Source of the DNA: Pycnococcus provasolii
Taxonomy: Eukaryota > Chlorophyta > Pseudoscourfieldiophyceae > Pseudoscourfieldiales > Pycnococcaceae
Direction: 5' to 3'
DNA length: 64,000 bases
Assembly (NCBI GenBank): GCA_938743325.2
Contig: OW568882.1
Span: forward strand, 558,001-622,000
The notes beneath the pieces are model-generated. The model did no database searches and had not been told where the DNA came from. It worked only from the letters and a program-made list of their open reading frames with translations. The position numbers and the translations under genes were made by a program. Of this stretch, positions 56,660 through 64,000 are shown piece after piece; positions within the stretch are counted from its first letter, which is position 1, and each line of letters starts with the position of its first letter.

Positions 56660-58351
56660 TCAACGATCAAGTGGCGGTTCCGGTGCGGCGAGGAGTCCTG
56701 CTGGTGGCGGTTCCGGTGGTCCTGGTAGTGGCGGTTCCGGTGCGGCGAGGAGTCCTGCTGGTGGCGGTTCCGGTGGTCCTGGTAGTGGCGGTTCCGGTGC
56801 GGCGAGGAGTCCTGCTGGTGGCGGTTCCGGTGGTCCTGGTAGTGGCGGTTCCGGTGCGGCGAGGAGTCCTGCTGGTGGCGGTTCCGGTGGTCCTGGTAGT
56901 GGCGGTTCCGGTGCGGCGAGGAGTCCTGCTGGTGGCGGTTCCGGTGGTCCTGGTAGTGGCGGTTCCGGTGCGGCGAGGAGTCCTGCTGGTGGCGGTTCCG
57001 GTGGTCCTGGTAGTGGCGGTTCCGGTGCGGCGAGGAGTCCTGCTGGTGGCGGTTCCGGTGGTCCTGGTAGTGGCGGTTCCGGTGCGGCGAGGAGTCCTGC
57101 TGGTGGCGGTTCCGGTGGTCCTGGTAGTGGCGGTTCCGGTGCGGCCGTCGTCGCCTCATAGTCATAGTCATAGTCATAGTCATAGTCATTTGCATTATTC
57201 TCATCAGAACCAGTTTCCTCATTCGACGTGGTTGTTGACCCCTGCGTCGGCGACGTTCCAGGAGGATCACAGTAGCACCAATCGTCAGAGTTTTCTCCCC
57301 ACTTGCACCAGTTTCCCTCACCTGCAGTGCAGCTGGTACATCCACTCTGTGTCTCATCGGGTTTGTCACAATAAGAGTCTGTCCACTCAGCTCGGCACTC
57401 CGCATTATTACCACTGTAGTAATCGCACTTGCCAGTGCTGCCACTGTCGAGAAGGCGCCGGCGGCGAGACCTCTCAGCCACGACGGTGTCAGTCATCACG
57501 ATCGTTCCATCCTCCTTGGTCACATTCAGCGACGTTGCCGTAACGTTGATGACATCGCCACGCGCCGAGTAAAACGCGACGGCGTTTGCCTTGCCTGGCG
57601 CGCCACCGTGTGTCTCCGCGCCGGTGATGGTGTAGAACAGGAAGGAGCCGTCCGGCTTACCGAGCGTCAGCGAGCCGATCGCGCGGAGAGCCGACGCTGA
57701 CTTCTTCACCGCGTCGTAGATGGAATCCGTCTTCGTCACCTTTGCTGTCGCCGAAGGCTTGCTGGACCCCTTCGCGTATGTGATGCCAGTCTTGCTGTCC
57801 GTCTTCGTTTCCTTGCTATTCTCGACGACCACCGCGACGAGGCCGACGATGACGCCCACGAGGGCGCACAGGATGAGCAAGAGAACACCGCTGAAGGTCG
57901 TGAGTCGCTTGGCTGTCTTCTTGGAACCTTTGTAGAGCTCCGCACCACGAGCAAGCTCCATGGGCGCGACCGTGCCGTCGTTGTCGACGTCGAACACCTT
58001 GAGCGTTGGCTGAAGCTCCTTGGGCAGCGTCTTGATGGCGATAGAGCCCTCCTTGTTCGCCTTCTTCAACTCCGCGTATGTGGTAGCCATCTCCGTGAGC
58101 TCACCCATATCGAGTTTCCCGTTTCCCTCCTCGTCGATCCCACGCAAGATAGGCTGCACGTTCTCCGGGAACGCCTTGATGGAGATGCCGTCGTCGTTCG
58201 CAATGGGCAGCTCGTCCGGGTCAATGATTCCGTTTCCGTTCTTGTCAAACTTCGCCAACATGGTTCGTAGAAGCGCCGGGCACTCGTCGAGTTTTATCCC
58301 GTGTAGCATTTCGCGCACACTGCCAAGCGGGGCGGCGGTACCGCCAACCAT
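56660..58351 (-). CDS. EF-hand membrane protein with Cys-rich region and Pro-rich octapeat tail
   Basis: A 563-residue protein. The N-terminal 140 residues carry three EF-hand loops (DKNGNGIIDPDEL, DEEGNGKLDMGEL, DVDNDGTVAPMEL), so it probably binds Ca2+ on the cytosolic side. A hydrophobic helix (VLLLILCALVGVIVGLVAVVV) spans about 157-178. The outer part has an ordered segment (YDAVKKSASALRAIGSLTLG to FYTITGAETHG), a Cys-rich patch with about ten Cys (CDYYSGNNAECRAEW, WCKWGENSDDWCYC) and an Asp-Tyr run. It ends in eight copies of a 19-residue unit (APEPPLPGPPEPPPAGLLA) encoded by a 57-bp DNA repeat. The repeat resembles extensin-like cell-wall stalks. Function unknown: a Ca2+-sensing surface protein is an inference. 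Confidence 0.8.
   Translation of the reverse strand: MVGGTAAPLGSVREMLHGIKLDECPALLRTMLAKFDKNGNGIIDPDELPIANDDGISIKAFPENVQPILRGIDEEGNGKLDMGELTEMATTYAELKKANKEGSIAIKTLPKELQPTLKVFDVDNDGTVAPMELARGAELYKGSKKTAKRLTTFSGVLLLILCALVGVIVGLVAVVVENSKETKTDSKTGITYAKGSSKPSATAKVTKTDSIYDAVKKSASALRAIGSLTLGKPDGSFLFYTITGAETHGGAPGKANAVAFYSARGDVINVTATSLNVTKEDGTIVMTDTVVAERSRRRRLLDSGSTGKCDYYSGNNAECRAEWTDSYCDKPDETQSGCTSCTAGEGNWCKWGENSDDWCYCDPPGTSPTQGSTTTSNEETGSDENNANDYDYDYDYDYEATTAAPEPPLPGPPEPPPAGLLAAPEPPLPGPPEPPPAGLLAAPEPPLPGPPEPPPAGLLAAPEPPLPGPPEPPPAGLLAAPEPPLPGPPEPPPAGLLAAPEPPLPGPPEPPPAGLLAAPEPPLPGPPEPPPAGLLAAPEPPLPGPPEPPPAGLLAAPEPPLDR
56671..57144 (-). repeat. 57-bp minisatellite, eight copies, coding
   Basis: Eight essentially identical 57-bp units (GCGGCGAGGAGTCCTGCTGG and following bases) encode the Pro-rich tail in frame. 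Their near identity indicates recent expansion or homogenisation. Confidence 0.95.
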
Positions 58352-58496
58352 ATAATACCGTCAACCTGTATATAAACACAGGAAACACACACACACACAC
58401 GTATGCACTCGCACACTCTCTCTCCTACAATGAATGTACTAACCTTACTACTCCTACTCTCGAGAGAAAAGGACGAGGGACGAGCGAAGAATGACG

Positions 58497-58685
58497 AGGG
58501 CAAGACGAGGGCGAGGCGAGTGCAAGGCGAGGGCGAGGCGAGGGCCAGGCGAGTGCAAGGCGAGGGCGAGGCGAGGGCCAGGCGAGGGCGAGGCGAGGGC
58601 GAGGCGAGGGCCAGGCGAGGGCGAGGCGAGGGCGAGGCGAGGGCCAGGCGAGGGCGAGGCGAGGGCAAGGCGAGGGCAAGAAGGC
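58497..58685 (+). repeat. GC-rich minisatellite
   Basis: Repeats of GGGCGAGGCGA, GGGCCAGGCGA and GTGCAAGGCGA, an 11-bp basic unit arranged in blocks. Variants are interspersed, which indicates older and newer duplications. Confidence 0.9.
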
Positions 58686-59455
58686 CCTAGAGGGCCAACT
58701 ATTTGACCCTTGGGGGACCCAGCAGGCCACCACCTCACCACCGCGGCCGGCCGGGCAAACAGGGCAAACCACCACAACACAACAAGCAACAAGGGTCCAC
58801 TCGGAGTCTCGGCCAGTCGGTGTCGCTCGCTCTCCGTCCGAAGCTCAAGGCCGGCCGCTTCGCCTTAGAACTGAGGTTGCCCACTTGAAACAAGGGGTGG
58901 GCCGCCGAACAAGATCAGGCAAAGGGATTAGTCGGTCCGTTGGTTAATAATTTGGTTTCTCCAACCCCGCCAGTCGGCAACGGCAACGGTCTCGAGGAAA
59001 ACCACAGAACACAGAACACAGAACACAGGTCTACGTCACCAACCCATTTATCCTGAAACCCCTGATTGAAGGGGGGAAGCTCGGAAGGCCATTACAGTAT
59101 TCAGTATTGGATAGTTCGGAGGAAAGTTGGTTGTCCAGAGAGCACGAGGAACCTTGCTAGCTGGGCTCGGTGGCTTGCAGCCCCTCGGCTGGGAACCACC
59201 GTTGATCCAGCTCACAGCATTACCGGCAGGCCGCTACAGCAGGGATGCCTGTTAAGGTGGGCCTGTATTCCTATGAGTGGTAAACCTTTATTGCGTGGCA
59301 AGGTAGTACTATATAAACTTTCCATATGCGCCCTAGGTCGTCGCTTGCGCCTCCTCCCGGGACACCGAACCCCTGTCAGCTTCCTCCTCGTCGCGCATTT
59401 CTGCGTTCTGCGTTCTGGCGACGCACTGCTTACATAGTAGTAGTAGTAGTGCTCT

Positions 59456-59465
59456 GTAAGCTTAC
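59456..59465. promoter_or_regulatory. GTAAGCTTAC palindrome before the EF-hand gene
   Basis: Third copy of the 10-bp palindrome, 87 bp before the ATG at 59553. Confidence 0.35.
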
Positions 59466-59552
59466 ACTGCCCCGCCCCCCTTAAGCTCTTGACACCTGCA
59501 GTAGTAGTAGTATACTCTGCGAATCATTCCACACATCAGCTTTTCTTTCACC

Positions 59553-60095
59553 ATGGTGAAGAAGAAGTCGCTCGGCTCGACGGGCTCCAAGTACAGCAAG
59601 GTGCAGGTGATGCGCTTGAAGGATATCTTCGAAAAGCACGACCTCGACAGGTCAGGTGAGGTTTCCATCGCCGAGCTGGTGCGCTCGATGGCAGGCACCA
59701 ACTTGGAGAAGCAGAGCGAGGGCATGTTCAAGGCGCTCGACAAAGACCAGAGTGGGAAGATCACGTTCGACGAGTACCTGCAGGTGTACTACCCGCACGC
59801 GAACAACGCCGAGCGCGAGACGATGATGTCGTGGTGCTACCCGAACAAGGCGCCCCCGAAGGAGGAGGCGAAGGTTTTGACCGCAGAGCAGATTGAGGAG
59901 ATCACCTCCTTGTTTATTTTGTACGACACGGACAAGAGCGGCAACTTGTCACGGTTCGAGCTGGTGGAGGCGATGGTGAACAGCGGGTACGACGAGGACG
60001 AGGTGGAGGACTTGTTCGAGCTCTACGACACGGACAACTCGAACACCATCACGCTGGAGGAGTTCGTCAAGCTCATGGAGAGCAGTTACCTGTAA
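59553..60095 (+). CDS. Four-EF-hand calcium-binding protein
   Basis: A 180-residue protein of the calmodulin/calcineurin-B class. Four EF-hand loops are seen: DLDRSGEVSIAEL (about residue 30), DKDQSGKITFDEY (about 65), DTDKSGNLSRFEL (about 123) and DTDNSNTITLEEF (about 159); all have the right acidic positions. A 30-residue linker with WCYPNKAPPKEEA separates the two pairs. The Lys-rich start lacks a Gly at position 2, so it is not myristoylated like calcineurin B or CBL. It likely acts as a Ca2+ sensor; partners unknown. Confidence 0.9.
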   Translation: MVKKKSLGSTGSKYSKVQVMRLKDIFEKHDLDRSGEVSIAELVRSMAGTNLEKQSEGMFKALDKDQSGKITFDEYLQVYYPHANNAERETMMSWCYPNKAPPKEEAKVLTAEQIEEITSLFILYDTDKSGNLSRFELVEAMVNSGYDEDEVEDLFELYDTDNSNTITLEEFVKLMESSYL

Positions 60096-60150
60096 ACAAC
60101 AAGCAAGGCACACCTTTCCATATGCGCATTGGATTAGGATAAGAACTATA

Positions 60151-60182
60151 GGGATTAGGGTTAGGGTTACGTCTAGGGTTAG
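60151..60182 (+). repeat. Interstitial telomere-type repeat
   Basis: GGGATTAGGGTTAGGGTTA, then CTAGGGTTAG, about 100 bp before the UTP15 start. Confidence 0.75.
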
Positions 60183-60283
60183 TACCTCTCCGCACCCTCT
60201 CGGCGCCGCCACCTCGGGTCAGGGGGCGCTCTGTTCGGTTCCCTTGGCGCCTCCCATCCTGCTGCTGATAATACATAAGAAGA

Positions 60284-61936
60284 ATGGCGTCCGGGGCGGA
60301 ATACGCGCGCGTCGGAATACACGTGTCTGAAACGCAGGGCGCGTCGAAGAGACTCAGGCTCGCAGGCTCGTCGCGCGACCACCCCGCGTCTCTCGTGTGG
60401 CGCGCATTCTCCGCGCCCGCCTCGTCTTCCGTCAGAGGCGCGCCGGCACCCGTCTCGCATATTCACGCACGCCCGTCAACAGGCGGCGGAAACTCCACAC
60501 GCCCGACGTTCGCCGTCACGTGCTCGACGCGCATACTCGTCTATGACGCGCCGTCCAACCGCGTGCTCCGCGCCTTCTCGCGCGGAATGAACGACATCGC
60601 GCACTGTGGCACGTTCCGCCCCGGCGACGGCAAGCTGCTCGCCGCGGGGTGCGAAGACGGCACCGTGTCAGTGTTCGATACGACGTCCGGATCCGTGCTG
60701 CGCTCGCTCAAGGGACACAAGGCGTCCGCGAGGTGCGTCGCATTTCCCACGGAAGCAAGCGGTGGCGAAGCTGGAGACGCCGCACCAACCACAAGGCTCG
60801 TCAGCGCGTCCGACGACATGACACTCCGCGTCTGGGACGTGCCTACGGGCGTCGAAGAAAGGTGCTGCACGGGACATGGAGACTACGTGCGCGCGCTCAC
60901 GTGCGTTGTTGGACACACGTATGCAACTGGCGCATTTGACCACACTGTCAAGCTCTGGGACGCGCGTGCGGGAAAGTGCGTCAAGACGATGCGGTGCGGC
61001 GCACCCGTGTCGTGCGTTTCAGCCTTCCCCGGCGGCGCGCAGCTCGCCGCCGCCGTGGGAAACGAGGTGCAGATCTGGGACGTGCTGGCGGGCAAGCTGA
61101 TGTCGCGCGTGATCGCACATCGTAAGGCTGTGAGCTGCGTGACGTTCGCTCCCGGGGCACCCGACGGTTCGTCGCCGTCGCGCATGCTCACTGCTGGTCT
61201 CGACGGCCTTCTGAAAGTGTACACCACCGACACGCTCGAGGCGCTGCACACATTCCGGCACCCTCACGCGCTCACGTCCGTGGCAGTGAGCCGCGACCTG
61301 TCGACGCTTGCGACGGGCGGAGAGGCGGGCGTGCTCGCCCTGCGTCGCAGGGAGAAACATTCGGCATCGTCGACATCCAAGGCACCGCCTACTTCTGCAC
61401 CCAACGACGGGCTCGCGGAATTTCGCGAAGCTCTGCCGCGCGCGGAGCGCGCACTGACGGCATCGAGTCACCGCTACTTTTTGCGAGGTCAGAAGTCTCC
61501 GATACCCATGGACGTAGCGGTGATTGCCGATAAGCCGCGGAGGGCGAAGCTCGCAAAGTACGATCGCATGCTTCGCCGCTTCCGTTATGCCGAGGCGCTG
61601 GACGCGGCGCTGGAAACACGCCGTGCCGCAGTGGTCCACGCGGTGCTCGAGGAGCTTGCAACTCGTGGCGGTCTCGCGCACGCGGTGGCTGGCCGAGATG
61701 CCGCATCCGTGAGCCGGCTCGTGATCTTCGCGACGCGGCACCTGCATCACGCTCGCTACGCGTCGAGCATGCTTGGCGTGCTCGCGCGAGTCGTCTCGGA
61801 GTACGGCGCTGCAGTCGGCGCGAGTGCGGAGCTCGACCGCGCGCTGCTGAGTGCGCGCGAGCGCCTCCGTGCGGAGACGCAGGCTGTGCAGGCGCTGCTT
61901 CGTCTGCAAGGCGCACTCGAGACTGTGGTGCGTTGA
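60284..61936 (+). CDS. UTP15: UTP15, U3 small nucleolar RNP WD40 protein
   Basis: A 550-residue protein with the UTP15 layout. UTP15 is part of the t-UTP/UtpA subcomplex that starts small-subunit processome assembly on nascent pre-rRNA in the nucleolus. WD40 repeats occupy about 75-360 (for example LAAGCEDGTVSVFDT, LVSASDDMTLRVWDV, TGAFDHTVKLWDARAG, EVQIWDVLAG). The C-terminal UTP15 domain (about 395-550) is recognised by YFLRGQKSPIP, KLAKYDRMLRRFRYAEALDAAL, VVHAVLEELATRGGLAHAVAGRD and a helical end. A Gly/Ser/Pro insert lies before the first repeat. TTAGGG-type repeats lie just upstream and downstream. Confidence 0.93.
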   Translation: MASGAEYARVGIHVSETQGASKRLRLAGSSRDHPASLVWRAFSAPASSSVRGAPAPVSHIHARPSTGGGNSTRPTFAVTCSTRILVYDAPSNRVLRAFSRGMNDIAHCGTFRPGDGKLLAAGCEDGTVSVFDTTSGSVLRSLKGHKASARCVAFPTEASGGEAGDAAPTTRLVSASDDMTLRVWDVPTGVEERCCTGHGDYVRALTCVVGHTYATGAFDHTVKLWDARAGKCVKTMRCGAPVSCVSAFPGGAQLAAAVGNEVQIWDVLAGKLMSRVIAHRKAVSCVTFAPGAPDGSSPSRMLTAGLDGLLKVYTTDTLEALHTFRHPHALTSVAVSRDLSTLATGGEAGVLALRRREKHSASSTSKAPPTSAPNDGLAEFREALPRAERALTASSHRYFLRGQKSPIPMDVAVIADKPRRAKLAKYDRMLRRFRYAEALDAALETRRAAVVHAVLEELATRGGLAHAVAGRDAASVSRLVIFATRHLHHARYASSMLGVLARVVSEYGAAVGASAELDRALLSARERLRAETQAVQALLRLQGALETVVR

Positions 61937-62007
61937 ACCTCTTGTAATACCATCGATATGTTTCCAAGGACGAGGTATAACCATAGGCCATCCCCGGGGG
62001 TTAGCCG

Positions 62008-62026
62008 TTAGGGTTAGGGTTAGGGT
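62008..62026 (+). repeat. Interstitial telomere-type repeat
   Basis: Three TTAGGG units 65 bp before the next start codon. Confidence 0.75.
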
Positions 62027-62090
62027 CAAAGCTTTTTTCGTTAACGGCGTAAAGAAGTCCTCCAATTCCCTTACAGGTGAGTCCTCCGCC

Positions 62091-62950
62091 ATGTCGTCCA
62101 TCAAGGCGCTGCCCACGACGGACCCGTACGCGAACGTCGGCCGCGTCGACCGGTCGTTCTCGAGCCCCGCGCAGCTGCTTCTCGCGAGGCAGATGGCGGA
62201 GGAAAGTCAAGCTGCAGAGGAGGAAAGGAAAGCCTCGCAGGAGGAAGGGTCGACCGAGCACTTCTCCAAACGAAGCGCCAAACCAGCCTTGCAGAGGTTC
62301 GATACGCGCGCGCTCATCAAACAGGTGGTGACGGACCCGGAGGCGCACTTCACGAGCCTTGAGCTCGAGGATGTGCGCGAGAAGTTCAAGCTGTTCGACG
62401 CGGACGGTTCTGGCGACCTGAGCGTTGAGGAGCTGGACGTGGCTGTGAGATACATGGTACGTAAGATAGTTTTGCTTAGCTTCGCGAGGAAGGGATTCCG
62501 ACAAACTCGTCTCTCACACAAACAAACCTTCAACGAACCCAGGGATACTACCCAACGGCGGCGGAGCTTGAGTCAACGCTGCTTGCTGTGGACGCCGACG
62601 GCTCTGGCGAGCTTGACTTCAAAGAGTTTCTCAGCCTTCTGCTAAAGCTCAAGCGCGACGACACGCCCGACGAACACCTCGAGCGCGTGTTTATCACAAT
62701 AGCACATGAGTTGGCCCTCGACGCGTGCGGCAACGACACGTACGCGCGAGCGGAGGTGGAGAAAAGGCAACCTATGTCGTACCTGTACGAAGAGCTTCCC
62801 GTGGAGGTGCTCAAGGACATGCTTTGCAGGGAGGGACCGGAGCCGCTCGACGAGGCTGAGGCACTCGCCATGCTGCGCGAAGCTGACGCGGACGGCAACG
62901 GCTCTGTCAGCCTCGACGAACTAAGACGCGCACTCCTTGGAAGTTCGTAA
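62091..62950 (+). CDS. EF-hand protein, two exons
   Basis: The coding sequence joins 62091-62456 and 62543-62950, 257 residues. The 86-bp intron has a GTACGT donor and a CCCAG acceptor and falls between codons (RYM, then GYYPTAAEL). EF-hand loops are seen at DADGSGDLSVEEL, DADGSGELDFKEF and DADGNGSVSLDEL; a degenerate one may lie near AHELALDACGND. The N-terminal 95 residues are Ala/Glu/Ser-rich and lack structure. The frame is open through the intron, so without splicing a false C-terminus would be read; the EF-hand spacing shows that splicing is right. Probably a Ca2+ sensor, possibly cytoskeletal; partner unknown. Confidence 0.87.
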
Positions 62951-62954
62951 CCAT

Positions 62955-63292
62955 AAATTAATTATCGCGATCATTTGTCTGCTTTTACGCGAGACCGCTT
63001 CTTGCTCCTCCGTTGTCACCTCCGTTGCCGTCCCTAGCAATACAAAGCGCTTCATGCTGTACTTCGGAAGCCTAAGCGTCCGAAGTCGTTTCGGGTGTCT
63101 GCCGTCAAACGTGTACCCTTCGTCTTTTTCCAGGTTGGCGCTCGTGTTCACTGAAGCCGCCTCCTCACGCACGAGCGTGCATTGTTGTTCTCGGCTTCTC
63201 GCAGGTGCTTGAGCGTGAAGTTTTCGACGTCGCCGTCGTCGAACGTGACGACGACGTGCGTGTACTTGCACGTGTTAGCGACGTGAGACTCT
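62955..63292 (-). pseudogene. Possible gene remnant
   Basis: Two minus-strand frames look coding but are out of register. One includes YTHVVVTFDDGDVENFTL (about 63200-63260) and stops soon after. The other continues with EGYTFDGRHPKRLRTLRLP and MKRFVLLGTATEVTTEEQ (62990-63130). Composition is protein-like in both. An undetected intron, a sequencing indel or a decayed gene could explain this. I do not recognise the family. Confidence 0.3.
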
Positions 63293-63527
63293 CGTCGGAG
63301 ATTGCCGCACGGCGCACGCGACGTGACCCCCTCGAGAGTCGAGACGGGAGAAAGGCACGACCGGGATAGGTGACCGGGATCCCGAAAAGGCACCTACGAG
63401 AAGACCAAAGCCCCAAACGCACCGCCCCCTGGGGAAACCCCGAAACGCATCAGGGCTGGTTTGTCCTGCGCCGTTCCCATTCCCCTCTCCTCCTCGGCGG
63501 CCTATATTATACGACTATTTGCTCCCC

Positions 63528-64000
63528 ATGGCGGGTCCTCGTCTCCTCTCACGGGTCAGAGGTTCCTGGTTGCGGTGCCTGCCTTCGTCTTCTTCACCTT
63601 TTTCATCTTCTGCTCTTGGTGCAACCGGTTGCCAGCTGGTTCCAAGTCCTTTTGCTGGTGGTAGTGGTGGTCGCTTATCCGTGGGGTTATGTGGTCCGTG
63701 GGGTCATGTTAGTAGTCTCGTGGTCGGGCGCACGTTCGCGTCGTCTTCGGATTCGGATTCGGATTCATCGGAATCGTCGTCATCGCCGCCGTTTTTTAAG
63801 GTGAATCCGAAAATAACGTCATCGAACATCGCTGAGAAGCTCCCGCAGACTATGCAAGCTCTCGAGGAATTCAAGCAGCACGAGGCGGACGTAGCCGCAC
63901 AACTGAACCTCGATCCGAAGGAACCGACGGGACAGCACAATCACAAAAAACGGGAACAGCTTCGCAGAAAGGCGTACTTAGAGCTGTACAGGCGAACCAG
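63528..64000 (+). CDS. Unknown protein with mitochondrial-type presequence (runs off the right edge)
   Basis: An open frame from ATG 63528 to the window edge, 157 codons. The start MAGPRLLSRVRGSWLRCL is basic, amphipathic and free of acidic residues, typical of a mitochondrial presequence. A Gly/Pro/Ser part follows, then an Asp-Ser run, then a charged helical stretch (KLPQTMQALEEFKQHEADVA, REQLRRKAYLELYRR). A TATATTAT box lies at 63503-63510, 18 bp before the ATG. The family cannot be recognised from this part; the C-terminal domain lies outside. Confidence 0.65.
   Translation, partial: MAGPRLLSRVRGSWLRCLPSSSSPFSSSALGATGCQLVPSPFAGGSGGRLSVGLCGPWGHVSSLVVGRTFASSSDSDSDSSESSSSPPFFKVNPKITSSNIAEKLPQTMQALEEFKQHEADVAAQLNLDPKEPTGQHNHKKREQLRRKAYLELYRRT

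Larger units (their letters stand above)
58352..59552. other. Divergent intergenic region with GC minisatellite
   Basis: 1.2 kb. It has an AC microsatellite near 58384-58400, the GC-rich repeat at 58497-58685, then unique sequence with a GTAGTAGTAGTAGT run near 59440 and the GTAAGCTTAC palindrome. No frame is convincing. Confidence 0.6.

Noticed and set aside
56671-57144. CRISPR-like array
   Set aside because: The 57-bp units are contiguous with no spacers and are coding. The repeats at 33841 also lack spacers, and the host is eukaryotic.
56641-57543. 300-codon plus-strand frame of Val/Pro/Arg repeats
   Set aside because: It is the antisense reading of the 57-bp repeat; the minus-strand frame carries EF-hands and a membrane helix and is the real gene.
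59120-59290. Possible structured RNA in the spacer before the EF-hand gene
   Set aside because: Some GC-rich complementary words are present, but no tRNA cloverleaf, box A/B or snRNA feature could be made out.

Overview
The window reads as nuclear DNA of a small, gene-dense, photosynthetic eukaryote, most likely a green (prasinophyte-like) alga. Evidence for a plastid is a Psb27 gene whose precursor begins with a Ser/Arg-rich plastid transit peptide, with no secretory signal in front, followed by a twin-arginine lumen signal, plus a sigma-70 factor of the plastid type and a Rubisco-methyltransferase-like SET protein. The eukaryotic side includes a kinesin, a MAP3K, Mre11, UTP15, ATAD3 and a full-length ABCA transporter. 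A TBC1D31-like WD40-TBC-coiled-coil protein hints at centrioles or flagella. GC content is high, most genes are single exons, and two genes have one clear GT-AG intron each (267 bp in ATAD3, 86 bp in an EF-hand gene). Gene ends lie about 100-400 bp apart where they converge. Divergent or tandem starts are separated by 0.3-1.4 kb of lower-GC DNA rich in CTTAAG, ACAGTAC and TTAGGG-type motifs.

Layout. 1-7.5 kb: left-edge SNF2-type helicase (minus), kinesin (plus), a large unrecognised conserved-looking protein (minus). 8.6-10 kb: a MscS-type channel gene broken across frames. 10.4-18.4 kb: myristoylation-type MAP3K (minus), heme-oxygenase-like protein, plastid SET protein, pentapeptide-repeat membrane protein. 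19.2-21.5 kb: an intact-looking Tc1/mariner-like DNA transposon with perfect 101-bp terminal inverted repeats and a TA target duplication, sitting 43 bp upstream of a His/Asp-rich secreted protein gene. 22.6-31 kb: PepD-like dipeptidase, a degenerate telomere-repeat tract, a membrane-anchored protein with SAP-like motifs, a flavin monooxygenase-methyltransferase fusion, a PIN-like nuclease with two CCCH fingers. 31-42 kb: ATAD3, a 58-65-bp tandem repeat, a 2,188-residue ABCA transporter, Psb27. 42-53.6 kb: sigma factor, GT29 sialyltransferase-like protein, TBC1D31-like protein, secretory methyltransferase. 54-64 kb: Mre11, an EF-hand membrane protein with an eightfold 57-bp repeat, an EF-hand protein, UTP15, a second EF-hand gene with an intron, a possible gene remnant, and a right-edge gene with a mitochondrial-type presequence.

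The genes are mostly unrelated housekeeping functions rather than one pathway. The most unusual items are the monooxygenase-methyltransferase fusion, the young transposon, the recurrent interstitial telomere-type repeats near gene starts (one of them head-to-head), a repeated GTAAGCTTAC palindrome before start codons, and several odd domain combinations. I saw no convincing tRNA, rRNA or CRISPR array.
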